A DNA stretch of 64,000 nucleotides from Epiperipatus broadwayi (GCA_028023455.1 JAQFVV010012477.1:2877865-2941864); one strand, 5' to 3'; counted from the first letter of the stretch, positions 38,831 through 51,790 are shown. Numbers and translations are program-made. The notes: generated by a model from the letters alone, not told the origin.

Positions 38831-40232
38831 TGATAAAAACAAAGTTACAGTGGTGTGTTAACCTTTACATTGGCCATTTCTCCCTCTAATTAAATACTAG
38901 TGAATAAATATTATACAGTTTATGTAGTGATCTATGCCAAAATATATGCCAAGCACTTAGCAAAATGAGGGCAATCAGCTTGGCTGGGATGTACATTACT
39001 TATCATTAAATTTACATCTAATTTGCAATACAAATTAATCGAGTTAATTTAGATTCTGGCTTGGATAAAAGCTAAGGTTATTTAATAAGGTGGACAGAAC
39101 TGAGGAATCAGTGCAACTTCAGATTCTACAGTGTGCCAAATATAGTAGTAGAATGAGTGCATCTTGAAAATGTACTCATAAAGATTTATTACCAAATAAC
39201 CAGTTCTTTGGACCATACTGCTTGCTATACTAATAAAAGGAGACTTTGGTGTGGATGATCAAACAGCTACTTTGAGGGTGAGACTCTTTGGTCCCTTTCA
39301 AATATCAAGTATAAAATAATTTTGTTGTCGAACTAACTTGGCATGGTTTGACATTAAATCAACTCCTATGCAGACACATCTGTGTGTAGAGAATATAGCA
39401 AAAAGCTAAGCATTATTTTGCTAATGAGCATCATGTTCACTCTGCTAATCTAATATAATTATTTTAATTTATTAAATACACAAAATACAGAGCATCTATC
39501 AGTGCTACTGCTATTACTCAGTTCTGAAATAGTACATAATAATGTACTATGAAGAAACACTATGAATCTGGTTTAAGAGTTATCTTTACCACTTAAGGTA
39601 CATAAATACAGGATTTTACAGTATGTTTTAGGAGTTATTAAGGATCTAAATATTAATTGCATATATACTGTTGAAACTTACTCTCACTGAATGCAAATAA
39701 ATAATCTTTTATAATTATTTATTTGGTCATATTATATATAGCTGTATTATCACTGCCAGAAGAATATTAATTCCAGAAGGGAGTTTGCTTCTTTCTTTAT
39801 AGTCCATTAGCACAATGAGAGCTTATAAGTATCTCTCGGAAAATTATCGATTTGCCAAACTCTGTTCTGATTACTTTAGCATAAATCAAACATAACTATA
39901 ATAAAGAATGGTGTAAAATAACATCTCAACAATAAATAATGTAATACAATTATTACTAAGGTTTTGGGTTTAAATATTAAAGACTAAAATGAATATAGGT
40001 GTATGTGTATGATCAAGCAAGATTTTATAAAGTGACTACTTTAAATTAAAGATAAATAGCAGATTTACATTTATTTAGCAGAGTTATGCAGGGGGCATAA
40101 TGATTGCTAGCATATTAGTTATTTTAAAGAATGAAATGGTATTTTTGGCATGCTTTACCATAATTCTCAAGAGGGATTCTAGTAATGTTTATGGATGGGC
40201 AGCTTCTCCAAGCGATATTCCTATTCTCCATT
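38831..40232. other. Unassigned AT-rich sequence
   Basis: No coding frame, RNA signature or repeat recognised on either strand. Confidence 0.45.
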
Positions 40233-40464
40233 GATGTATGCGAATATGGCTTCTTTCTTTCTGATGCAGTTTAGTAGATACAGCTTATCCATTTTAATGT
40301 GGCCTCTTAGATAGAGCTTGCTTTTGGCTGAGGTGACTTACTAGCTACAGCTTCGTTATTGCTGATGCAGCTTCCAGATACACCTCCATTATTATCAATG
40401 GGGCTGGCCTATACTTTCAGGGCAGTTGTTGATGGTTCTTTGGTATAAGATGGTTGATGTTATT
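40233..40464. repeat. 33.6-bp degenerate minisatellite
   Basis: Units begin GATG/AATG/GAGG at 40233, 40263, 40297, 40330, 40364, 40397 and 40431, giving steps of 30, 34, 33, 34, 33 and 34. The consensus contains GATGCAGCTT, TAGATACAGCTT and TTATTGCT. The region is GC-richer than its surroundings. A 60-codon frame (40426-40608) begins in it, but stop codons interrupt every frame across the repeat, so it is not coding now. Confidence 0.7.
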
Positions 40465-40879
40465 ACAATTGGTATAAAAGCTTCATTGGAAAATAAATGG
40501 CAACTCTATCTCCCACTAGCTGATGGTTCTCATCTTAACAACTTTACGTGTTTTCAATATAGCACTCGAACTCAATCTCTCCATGATGTTAATGGCCAAA
40601 TTATGTAAAGTTATGGTACTTTATGGTGTGTGTTTGTTTTTTCTTCTCTCTCTATCAATACGAAAACTAAGTTTTTATAACTATTTTCCAGCACTCACTC
40701 CTCTTTCTTTCTTGCATTAACCACATCACTTGTTTACTGCTTCGAACCTCATGCTCATAATTATCTTTTACCACACTTAAAGCTGTGAGTAAGAACTTCC
40801 CCATGGGCCCTTCCAAATGGTCAAGTCAAAATTTATGACTGATTTTTAAATTGATTTTTTAACTATAAGGCTAATTAAG

Positions 40880-41105
40880 TTAGAATATTATTTTGGTCAA
40901 ATGCAAAAACTCATAAACAACTTCACAGTCTGCAGTTTTAAACAAAAGCATAAACTTAAAATAATTTTAAGTAATGCTAATCTGGTCAATCTTTAACTAA
41001 AATATAATTTTGAGAAAATATTAACTTGTAAACAACTTTACTGTCTGTACTGCTAACAAAGAATAAACTTGAAATAATTTTAAGTAATATTAAGACTAAA
41101 TCTTA
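40880..41105. repeat. 117-bp tandem duplication
   Basis: AAACAACTTCACAGTCTG (about 40915) and AAACAACTTTACTGTCTG (about 41032), each followed by AATAAACTTGAAATAATTTTAAGTAAT-type sequence, are about 117 bp apart. The period matches the 38461 array, but no sequence kinship is visible. Confidence 0.7.
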
Positions 41106-41422
41106 AATAAGTGATTTTTACCAAAGTTTAAATATATTTCTATATGTAAATTCTAGCTGCACATACTGTTAGCTTTACACAGTTTTACTAAATGAAGCAC
41201 TATATATGCATATATATTATTTTTACTGGCATACATCTTGCAATAAAATAGTCACTTATACAGGCACATACTCTATAATTATATTAAGAGCATCAGTTCA
41301 GAGTTCTGAATTAAAGTAATACATGCAATTTGGGATAAAATAATGTACAAAGAAATATATTACTATGACTGTAGTAGGTGAAACAGGTGGATCTTCATAT
41401 CTGTTTCAATATATATATATAT

Positions 41423-43675
41423 TGTAACGATCCGGAGATAAATGACTTAACGTAAACTGCACTACGGGGCGCCATCTAGGCATTTGAACCTAGAAAAATT
41501 TATAAAGTAGGCAGATACGTAAGTCAAAAAAAATATATATATATTTTTTTTTTAATATTTTGGTTCCGGTCGTTAGCCCATGTCACTAGCTCAGTGGAAT
41601 AGCAGAGATTAATATAATATCTTATCTAATTATATTTCAATATAAATAAAATAAGCCACTGCCAGTAATTATCATACAAACAGATTTATTTATGCACATA
41701 TATATAAGGTTTAAAATTATTTTAGTGATTTACATTTAAACATTTAACATTATTTTTAACTTTGATTTTACTTTAATTTACATTGAGTTACTATTATATT
41801 ATAAATTTACATTTTTAATCAAGTTCGCACAGATGGGATTATATTAACCTGTTTAATATGTTGCTATAGATCGGTTACATAGATTTCAACGGTCAAAAAC
41901 ATTTCAAAGTAAACATAAACGATCAAAATATAAAGTTATTGATTACTGACAATTGCAGAGGGAAATATAAGAAACCCTCTAGTATTCATCGTAAGATACC
42001 TGCATCGTCACCAATAACTTAAAAGACATCCGAATAAATACCTTTTAGATACTCACCGTAAGGTATCAGTATTTGTCGAATGTCTATATATTTTGATCAA
42101 ATATGAAAACGCAAACATATTTAACCGATAGCCAATCTATGCAAGCGTCTATAAACAACTTAAATTTAATAGTTTTATAGGATCGAGCCTGAATATACTA
42201 TATAGATTTGCATTTGAAAATAAAATATTCTATCCCTATTTAACCCTAGGCAACACATTTCGCAATCAACCGGCGCCAATCCATCTGATACATTCATGTA
42301 TTCAATGTAGCATGATACGACAACACAATTATATTGTCAGGAATGTACATCTGAACAATATGAAGAAAGAAAAACGACATTGACTCTCCACCCACAGGAA
42401 TGTGACATCTGTGGGCAAGTAGATCAATAAACTAAAAACTCCATAGGAATGGGCTGCGGTCTTCTGCCGACTTACAAACCCATCCATAGGCAAACAGAGG
42501 GTGTGTGGCGTATTTTATAATCCTGCCCGTAGCGGATCTCATGCTTACACCTACTAATTACATAAATATATCCAATCCATTGAACCAATTCAACCACGAA
42601 ATGAACAACCCAAGATTACCCTCCCTTAATTATCTTTACAAATCGATACAGCCATTCACGCCCGACTCAAGTTTAACATTTTTTTATAATTTATTTAACG
42701 GAAAACAGAAATCATAACAACTTAAAGAACAAAATTAAATAAATAAATAAATAAATGGAAATAATTTTACAAATTAAATACATTAAATAAAATTATAACC
42801 AATTAATAAATATTGTTGGTCAGATAGAATAATATTAAAATCATTTTAAATATGAAAAGTTTTTAATTTACTGTTCATAAATTTTAAAGTTCTTACGGTT
42901 ATTGAAATAGTTCATCCTATTATATTCCTGGCCGTTTAAACGTGAATTCCCACGTCGTCCGAAGATTATTATCCGGTTGATTTATTTATTTATCCTTTGG
43001 AGATTTTGTTTTTCGTGTAGTTGGTCCTCATTGTATAAACTATGGCCCATTTTTTTCTCTTTCTTAGCAGAACTGAAGGGATTGAAGCTGTGCGTCTTTT
43101 TCAATCCCCCCAGCGCTAACACCTAGCTGTTACATCGTCAATAATCAATCAATTTCCAGTCACTAGTCACTGATTAATAATTTCCAAAATTTTCCTTTTA
43201 TATTAATGTGAAGGATTGAATTTACATTACGTCATCGATGAGATGATCCTTTTCGTTGAGGTCCGATTCCATAGGGATTTCTTCTTATTTGCTAACAGTT
43301 TTTATTGTTTTCTTATCTGACAGGTGTTTTTACATTTAAATGCCAAGGCTGGTTTACATTTAACTAATTAACAATCATTTCCATTTCTAATTAATTACCC
43401 TGTTTTCCAAATCAAAAATATATTTAAAGACAGATTTAGAGATATAATTTTATCTCCAAATCTTTTTAAAATTTAGTTTTAAAAATACCTTTTTCTTTAA
43501 TAAAAATTTTATTTTAATAATTTTTGTTATCTGTGCGACTTAATATATAAGAGTTTAAGACGATATTTTAATTTCAATTTTTAAAGAAAGTTTTTAAATG
43601 CGAACTTTTTATTTTAACTTGTTTAATAATATATATAAAAAAAAAACAATGTAACGAACGTCTGTGCTCGTTACA
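41423..43675. mobile_element. Probable solo LTR or LTR-like unit in (TA)n
   Basis: Starts TGTAACGATCCGG at 41423 and ends GCTCGTTACA at 43675. It has the TG...CA termini and short TGTAACGA/TCGTTACA inverted ends typical of gypsy-type LTRs. It is flanked by (TA)n on both sides, so the target duplication cannot be resolved. GC content is higher than the flanks, with CGGGGCGCCATC near the left end. No PBS-adjacent interior, gag or pol is visible, and no second LTR is present, which favours a solo LTR. At 2.25 kb it would be a long one; a short non-autonomous DNA element is the alternative. Confidence 0.55.
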
Positions 43676-44644
43676 ATATATATATATTGTACCCTTTTCT
43701 TTAGGTCAGAATTAATTCATTATAGCAATTTACTAAAAAAAATTAAATTTAGGATATGTTCTCTTTGTACAATGATTATATTATATTGATAATCTTTTAA
43801 AAGTTCAATTTAAAGCAAAATAAAAATATTTAATGCCTAAAATTGTGCTAAATAACATTAAAACAGTTAAATAAAGCTAAATGTATTAATTGTATATGGT
43901 TGGGAAAGCTGGCCATAATAAATAATGTAGCAATAAATGTTTAAAATATGTTTTAAAAGTTGAATTTTAATAGCTAAAACTTGTAATTAAATAAATACTA
44001 TATTTTAAAGTATAAATTATATCTAATAATTATATTTAATATTATATGTTTTAAAAGTAATCTTTGTGGTAGGAAAATTTATAATTAATTCTATGCTTTC
44101 AAAATTATTATTCCAAATTTTATTATTATATTATTTATTTAATATAATAATTGTTGCAATTAACATTTAATATTTTCCAGACAGAATTTTGATACAGTCT
44201 GTCTCAGTTGTAAGTCATGTGACATGTATACAGTTATACATATGTGCTTACTAGTGTTTGTGTTAACAAAGTTTCAAAATTACTTTAAAAAAATTACACT
44301 ATAGAATTGAAGATATTTATTTATCTATTACAAGAGCAAATATTAAATTAGTTGTTATAAAGTGTTTAAATAGTTTTATAAAATGAATGTAATTAGTAAA
44401 AGTTAAATATTTGTTTTAAAAATAGATACATTAAAAATAAAGGGTGGAATAAATTGATAAATATTGTTTTCTAAAAGTCATTTTAAAATGTTTAATTAAT
44501 TTTAATAAAGTACAAAAATTGATTTAAAATTAATATTTTAAGTAATATTTTAAATAAAAATGAGTCATATTTTATTTTTTAAATTTAATTGTGTGATACT
44601 GAAGTTATATGCAAATTAAGTTATCAGGTGAAAAGCATAATCCA

Positions 44645-44699
44645 CCAATAAAATGATGTATTTTTTTAGGTATAAATATGGATGCACAGTTAGTTCAGG
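44645..44699 (+). promoter_or_regulatory. CCAAT/TATA promoter-like module
   Basis: CCAAT at 44645-44649 and TATAAA at 44671-44676, with 21 nt between them, the same gap as at 22709-22740. An initiator-like TTCAG lies at about 44694-44698, some 27 nt from the start of the TATA box. Inferred from pattern. Confidence 0.4.
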
Positions 44700-44937
44700 G
44701 GTGATTTTTCTAAAATCTTGTGCTTCTTTTAAAATTTTTTGTTTTATTAGTAAATTCAGTGCTATAATAACTCTCTTATAATTTATTTGCAACTAATAAG
44801 GATACCAATTTTAAGTATTTTGCAAAAAGAGTATTATAAATAAATTATAACAAGTTTTATCTAAAGGATGCAGTGCTAAAAGTTAAATTTCCTTGCCAGA
44901 ATTTTCATTGAAACTTAATTCAACTTCACATTAAAAT

Positions 44938-45138
44938 ATGGAAATATCAATGAGCCATACTTACCTATTTAAAAAGATTTTAAAAGTAAAAATTATAATT
45001 AATAATATAGTATTAATAGTTTTAACAAAAAGAACTCTTTTATTAAGTAAGGATGTATATTGGACATTATGCGGAGAGCTTAACAGGAAAGCTACATGGA
45101 AATTAAAATTAATAATGCATTTTCTAGTAGTGAGATAG
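44938..45138 (+). CDS. Unrecognised 66-aa open frame in element
   Basis: Begins MEISMSHTYLF and is lysine- and isoleucine-rich. No domain is recognised. It is listed only because it lies about 240 bp beyond the promoter-like module, like the frame at 22991. It may well be chance. Confidence 0.12.
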   Translation: MEISMSHTYLFKKILKVKIIINNIVLIVLTKRTLLLSKDVYWTLCGELNRKATWKLKLIMHFLVVR

Positions 45139-47675
45139 TCGTATCAGAAACTGATAAATAATGTGACAAAACTCTTAATAAATTTTATGAGGAAAGTAAA
45201 GGTATGGGAGGTAAAATGTTTTATCTTTTTGAAGAAACATTATGGATAATTTTAAAAATTGTCATAAATAATAGCTAAATGAAAAGTATTTAAAGTGTAT
45301 GTAATAAATCTATAATTTTATAAGACTATACGTGTTACAATGATTTGTTGAAAAAAACCGATAATTGAAATTATGATGAAAATAACTATACTTGGATAAA
45401 GAAATGATAAATATCCTGACAAATAAAACCCTATAAATAATGGGACTATTAACAATAAGTAATTATTAAATTCTGAAAAGATATTAAAAAAATGTGCAAA
45501 AAAAAAATATCTGGATATCCAAATTCAAGTCGCCATGTCTAAGGCACTACCAAGCCAGCATAAAATTCTAAGGAAGGAAACTTCAAAGTGTTATTTTTTT
45601 TCATATTATAGTTTATTTATTATTTTAATAATCATTGTTCTGGACAATAGAGACTATGAACAATTATTTTATAAACTTTTCCAAGAACAGATCAATGATT
45701 ATTTTTGCTAATTTTTTTAGATTTTTTAGATGTTGCCTTTATTATTTTATCATTTATTTTAAAACTTCATTTGTGTTGGAAGGATTCTATGCATGCGTCA
45801 GTCAGTCATTTATTCAGTTATTTGCAGGGAAGAAAAATTCTAGTTTTATCATCAAGCGTTGGAACAAAAACCCTAGCAGCAAAGGTTGTGGATTTCAGTC
45901 ACTCTTCTAGAGTTTTTTTTAAAAAAAAAAACTCAAGGAAAATAAAAACATTTTATTTTATTTCTGTAAAGGACAATTCAACATAGAAGTATACGTAATT
46001 ATGTCTTGATTTTTTTTATTAACCTTAGTTTTAATTACCACATTATTTAATTAGTAGAATAGGTATATAAATATTAATTTAGTCACTAATAATATTATAG
46101 CTTTATAATACAACTTTTTGATCACTTTAAATAAGTTAATATTGTTAAGTGCGATAGTAGGAATGTATTATACTATGCAATGTTTATTTTAATTTGTGGA
46201 CAAGAAGACATCATAAGTGATTGACAAGTTGATATCACTTAGGTAATAGTTGTAGATATTGATATTTTATCACATTTTTTTTTTGCAGATTATCAACAAA
46301 TTATATAATGTTGAAATATGAATGTTGGATTATGTGTGAACGCATTTATACACACATTAAGCTTATAAGATTAGAATTTATTTATTCTAAGGATGAATAA
46401 TTATATGATTCTTTTATAAAGGACTTTAATATTTCTTATATATTTAAAGTATGGGTAATAATCATTTTGTATTTTGTTCAAGAATATTGATAGGAAAGTA
46501 AAGTAACCTTTTTCTTGTTGATTGGTTGAGATCTTTGTAATTACAACTGAATTTTATTTCTTATTTTGACTATGTTAGTTAGTATCATTGTCGATGTAGA
46601 TTTTAATAAATCTATAAGAAAATTTTATAAGATAGTGACTTGGTAGTAATTTTAAAAACATGAAACCAATGAGATGTTATTAATCTAGGATTTATTATGG
46701 GAACAGGAATAAAATTTTATAATCTTATTAAGTATACAGGTACAGATAACAGAGCCTTGTAGCTGGTATATTTTATCTGTGGGCAGTGTTTATTTTATAT
46801 TGAATATTGATGTTCTAGAAAGCTGAAGTAATAGCTTTGACATTGTTGTTGGTAGTGGAGGTCATGAGACAAATAGATCATACCTCTATTTTATTGATGC
46901 ACTGTGCCATGATGTCTATCTAATGTACTATTGAGTGAGACTCTAGTTTCTTCCCTATGACCACATCTATTAGCCATCACGATTTTCCAAAGCATTACAT
47001 CACACAGTATCGTATTTTTAAAAAGAAATGTTAAATAACTTAGAGTTTAAGGACTGTTATTTAATGAATAAGAAAGGTTTGTTTACTTATGAGAATGAAT
47101 AGAGTCAATGCAAAATGGAATTAAAAATCAAACGGAATTAAATGATAAAGAATCATAGAATATGTTCTATATTTATTTTGAAAATAAAATAAATTTCATG
47201 AATGAATGTAAATGAAGTGAAGTTGTTCTGGAATTTTAAATAACTTCAAATATTTTTAAATTTAATAAGCATTGCATATTTTTCAAAATAGATAATGTAG
47301 TAAAACGAAACAGTACAAAATAAGCATAGGTATATTTTGTAGTTATTTTAATAATTAAGAAGTACATCAATAATTGCAACTATTCCATATTAAAATAATA
47401 CTATATAAGAAATATTGGGTATAATAAAATGATTAGCAATGATGTCCACATATTTTATTAATAAACCAATATTGGATATTTTGTATTTAATAATAATAAT
47501 AATAATAGCATTGCAAAATGAGAAATTATTTAATGATAAGATAGACATTCGAGATGTTTTTTTTTTTTTTTTATGCTTCCTAACCAATGTATGCTTAAAG
47601 GAAGCATATTATAATGATATTTAGTAAGAGATAATATTTAGAATTAATGTAAAGTAATTATATCTTTATTATAAA

Positions 47676-49220
47676 TAATATTTTAATTTGCAAAATGCCG
47701 ATAGTTGAAAACTGAAATAAATTGAGATACTGCAAATCTCTGGCGCTCATTTTAATACATAACTGCCAGCCTATCAGATGTCAAGGATAGCCATCTTAAA
47801 TGACATCAAACCTAAACACACAACAAAGATTTTACAAGAAAAGGGCAGCCACCCTTCTCTCACCTCTTCTTTCTATATATCTAAGCCAGTCGTAAGCATT
47901 TAAGTTTGAAAGTTTGAAGCTTTTAATATCTTCACAATTAACTCACTGAGTCTAAATCATAAACATACAACACAAAATCCTATGATTTACTGCAAAGTAG
48001 TTTTTAGAATACATAACAAGCAGTAAAGTATGTAAATAATATTTTAATTTGCGAAATGCCGATAGTTGAAAACTGAAATAAATTGAGATACTGCAAATCT
48101 CTAGCACTCGTTTCAATACATAACTGACAGCTAATCAGAAGGCAAGGATAGCCATCTTAAATGACATCAAACCTAAGCACACAACAAAGATTTTACAAGA
48201 AAATGGCAGCCAACCTTATCTCAACTCTTCTTTCTATATATCTAAGCCAGTCGTAAGCATTTAGATTTGAAAGTTTGAAGCTTTAAATATATTCACAATT
48301 AACTCACTGAGTCTAAATCATAAACATACAATGCAAAATCCTATGATTAACTACAAAGTAGTTTTTAGAATACATAACAAGCAGTAAAGTATGTGAATAA
48401 TATTTTAATTTGCAAAATGCCGATAGTTGAAAACTGAAATAAATCAAGATACTGCAAATCTCTAGTGCTCATTTCAATACATAACCAACAGCCAATCAGA
48501 TGGCAAGGATAGCCATCTTAAATGACATCAAACCTAAACACACAACAATGATTTTACAAGAAAAGGCAACCACCCTTCTCTCAACTCTACTTTCTATATA
48601 TCTAAGCCAGTCATAAGCATTTAGGTTTAAATATCTTAACAATTAACTCACTGAGTCTAAATCATAAACATTCAATGCAAAATCCTATGATTTACTATGA
48701 GGTAGTTTTTAGAATACATAACAAGCAGTAAAGTATGTAAATAATATTTTAACTTGCGAAATGTCGATAGTTGAAATCTGAAATAAATCGAGATACTGCA
48801 AATCTCTAGCACTCATTTCAATACATAACCGACAGCCAATCAGATGGCAAGGATAGCTGTCTTTATTTCAGTTTTCAACTATCGGCGTTTCGCAAATTAA
48901 AATATTATTTACATACTTTTCTGCTTGTTATGTATTCTAAAAACTACTTCATAGTAAATCATAGGGATTTCGTGTTGTATGTTTATGATTTAGACTCAGT
49001 GATAATTGTGAAGATATTTAAAGCTTCAAACTTTCAAACCTAAATGCTTACGACTGGCTTGGATATATAGAAAGAAGAGTTGAGAGAAGGGTGGCTGCCC
49101 TTTTCTTGTAAAATCTTTGTTGTGTGTTTAGGTTTGATGTCATTTAAGATGGCTATCCTTGCCATCTGATTGGCTGTCAGTTATGTATTGAAACGAGTAC
49201 TAGAGATTTGCAGTATTTCG
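47676..49220. mobile_element. Tandem 361-bp array ending in an inverted copy (fold-back)
   Basis: Units start with AATAATATTTTAATTTGC at 47673, 48034, 48395 and 48739 (steps 361, 361, 344; the third unit lacks about 17 bp). The fourth unit is cut at about 48860, and an inverted copy then runs to about 49218. Each unit carries ACAGCCAATCAGATG (a CCAAT box, altered in the first two units) and, about 110 bp on, TCTATATATCTAAGCC (TATA-like). The 14-bp sequence ATCTTTATTATAAA occurs at 47662-47675 and 49221-49234, a candidate target duplication, though it partly overlaps unit sequence. No open frame. Nested in the 43688 element. Confidence 0.75.
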
Positions 49221-50347
49221 ATCTTTATTATAAAATGTGACAAAGATAGAAATAGAAAATTGTATTTTTTTTAAGTCGGAGTGAAGATTTTAAATTTATG
49301 TTTTATTTTATTAGTTTATGATGAATAATAGATTTATAATGGTGCAAGACTTATTGTACAAATTGTAAATATTGTAAATAGATCATTGTTTATTTTATTT
49401 GTTGTAATAAAATTTTGTTAAACTTGTTGTTTCAAAATTTGTGCGTTAAGTTGATTTCTTTCCCACTCTGCAATATTTTAAAACCACTGAAGATTTGAAC
49501 CAAAACATAACATTTTGCACAGAAATCAATAAAAGAATTATTTAAGAATTATAATATTTTCTTAAGATTATTTATTTAAGAAATTATATTTTACATTATC
49601 TTTATGGTCATAAGTTAATTATTATAATATTATAAAGAATTATAATGCTATCCGTTGCCACACATATATTTTTCAGATTATAAAATACTACCACATATTT
49701 ATTGCAAGATCATATGAAAGATAAAAAATTATGTTACATTATTTCTTTATTATTATTATGGTGAATAAGAATTATAGTGGAGAAAAGGATATGTAAGATT
49801 AAATCATACAATGAAGAATATTATTATTGTTTATTATATTTGTTATTAGTTAGGTGTGGTTGAGTATGATATTAAATCCTTTATCATGCTTTACTACAGT
49901 AATTTTTGATTAACTTAAGGTAGTTTTAAGAACCTAAGATTTATTTAGCTAAATTATCTTAAATAAAAAAGATTAAGATTTATTTATTAGTGTAATCTTA
50001 ATGATTAGTGATTACTGAAGTCATAATAATACTATAGATTTATTATTTGAGATAATAATAGGGGGGATGGTGTTTTATGCCATTGAGGTAGTATCCTGTG
50101 AGATGTTGGCTCAATATATTCTTTATTATCACTTGTATCTTACTTCCAAGTCTCATGATTTAATAAATATTTATTTATTTTATAAACTGAACCAATATTA
50201 TTGTTTTGTTAATTTGAGCTAGTAGAATAATTAATATTAATGTAGAGTAATTTTATTTGTCAATTATATGCATTTAGCTGAGCATAATCATTAACTGAGC
50301 TAGACCCATTTTATTTTAATATTATATTTCCCGGAAGTGAGGGTACA

Positions 50348-51389
50348 ATATATATATATAATTTTTAATTTTTTTGGGAAAATATATTGGGATTCAGTCA
50401 TTGCAAAAGATTCACTGGCACATTTCAAAGTTGCAATCTTTGAAGTCCTTCCGTTTTATATGTGTTTTTCGTTTTAAGTACTTTCATTGATGTAAGTGAT
50501 GAATATGAAGGGACCTTCATAAGTTTAGCACAATTTATGAAATTTGGAACCTTTTTGTTTCTTGACATGTAGCATGGTTGCTTCTATTATCACCTGATAA
50601 CTTTCTGCAGTTTGGTTATCTTCTTGGTTATAGAACATCCTCTGATCCCATAATCTATATGTATTAGATCTATTGCACCTGTTGACAATCATATCAACCT
50701 CCCAATAACTTTGTAACTCTTGCAAAAATACCATGTACAAGATCCATGCACGTTATTTTGGTCAGATCAAAACATTTTAAAGTTATCAGCAGATTGATAT
50801 GAATGTGAACAGGCACAGTAGGTCTAATACATGCTTCATGTTGCAGCCTTAACACTCAAGTACCCCTGAAAGTTTCACATGGTTTAAGGTGTTTGTGTGT
50901 TCATGTTTGTAGACAGAAATTTTGATTTCTAGCTTGTTAATAAAATTGGATACATTTTTAAAAAGTTGCAAATTAGATCTAAAGATAATGTTTTAAAAGT
51001 AATAGTTAAAACATCAGCTTGGTTTCTCTAAACTGGCAAAATATATACTCAAATTTATCATGGTAAACCAATTAATTTTTTTGTATTTTCTTTCTACCTA
51101 GAGCCTTCTTGAATGAGACAAAAAATTCAGAAAAAAACTGAAAGTTGATGTAGAGCACAAAACTAACTTTCCAAAACTACCTCTCTTTATATGTATGCAA
51201 AAGTATGCCTTTTAAATTATATTGTAACTACAATAATAACTTACTACTCAACAATCATAAACTTTACAAAATCTTTTACTTCATCTATTTACTCACTCTG
51301 TAGCAAGTTATTATGGTGCAGAAAAATAGTATTCATTTCTGTAAAATGACTTAGTCTCCCACCAAACAGAAATGGATTAGGTCTTCAGT
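50348..51389. other. Unassigned sequence with a repeat shared with 21290-21420
   Basis: 50877-50990 shares CACATGGTTTAA, GGTGTTTGTGT, TTCATGTTTRTAGACA and AAGTTGCAAATTA-type phrases in order with 21297-21410. A 71-codon reverse frame at 50525-50740 has no recognisable motif. The rest is unassigned. Confidence 0.45.
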
Positions 51390-51790
51390 CCATCCAAATA
51401 GTTCATATACAAAAATGCAATTAATTTCCTAGTTGCACTGATAAGAAAGTACCCAGTTTTTGAATGCATCCTTTAAATAACACCACAGACTTACCACCAC
51501 CTTCATATTGATATTTGTTTTTGATCATAAACCAATTCTAAAGCATTTATGATCAGGTAACTTTTTTGGAAGCTGGCAGATATGCTTATTGGAGAATTTA
51601 TAATATGCTGTACTCAGATCTATCTATTGATCCAAAGTCACCAAGCTAAATATGAACAACAGTCAGTTAATGCAGTGATTAAAAAAATGGTCATTGGAAC
51701 CCAAATTTTTTGACTTTTTCTTAAGGCTAAATCTTAATGCCCTACCTACCTCTTTTTCACTAAAATACGAAAATCTATATACCATTATTG
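51390..51790 (-). pseudogene. Probable LINE reverse transcriptase fragment
   Basis: One reverse-strand frame reads FSEKEVGRALRFSLKKKSKN, then about 64 residues later ICQLPKKLPDHKCFRI. This resembles the N-terminal RT region of CR1/L2/Jockey-type LINEs (EEVxxALxxLxxxKSxGxD ... IVPIPKKxxxxxxxxxRP) and has the expected spacing. At least three stops interrupt the frame. The preceding reverse frame (52068-51775) may be the upstream continuation. Family level is uncertain. Confidence 0.45.

Larger units (their letters stand above)
43688..50347. mobile_element. Candidate 6.7-kb TGT...ACA element in (TA)n
   Basis: Bounded by TGTACCC (43688-43694) and GGGTACA (50341-50347), exact inverted heptamers, with (TA)n on both outer sides. 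The interior holds a CCAAT/TATAAA module about 0.96 kb from the left end, a 66-codon frame, a nested fold-back array (47676-49220) and a TTGTAAATATTGTAAATA/AATAAA cassette about 0.97 kb from the right end. Removing the nested array gives about 5.1 kb, similar to the 29052 element (5.0 kb). No mobility gene can be read. The repeated design argues for a real family, but the ends are short. Confidence 0.5.

Noticed and set aside
41581-41610. TAGCTCAGTGG, a perfect tRNA A-box word, inside the LTR-like unit
   Set aside because: No B box follows at tRNA distance and no cloverleaf can be formed.
45635-45986. Two overlapping 91-93-codon frames
   Set aside because: They overlap in different frames, show no motif and lie in the interior of a non-coding element.
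43688-50347. Interpretation as a complete LTR retrotransposon
   Set aside because: No direct terminal repeat, primer-binding site or gag-pol remnant is visible; only short inverted termini are shared by the two ends.
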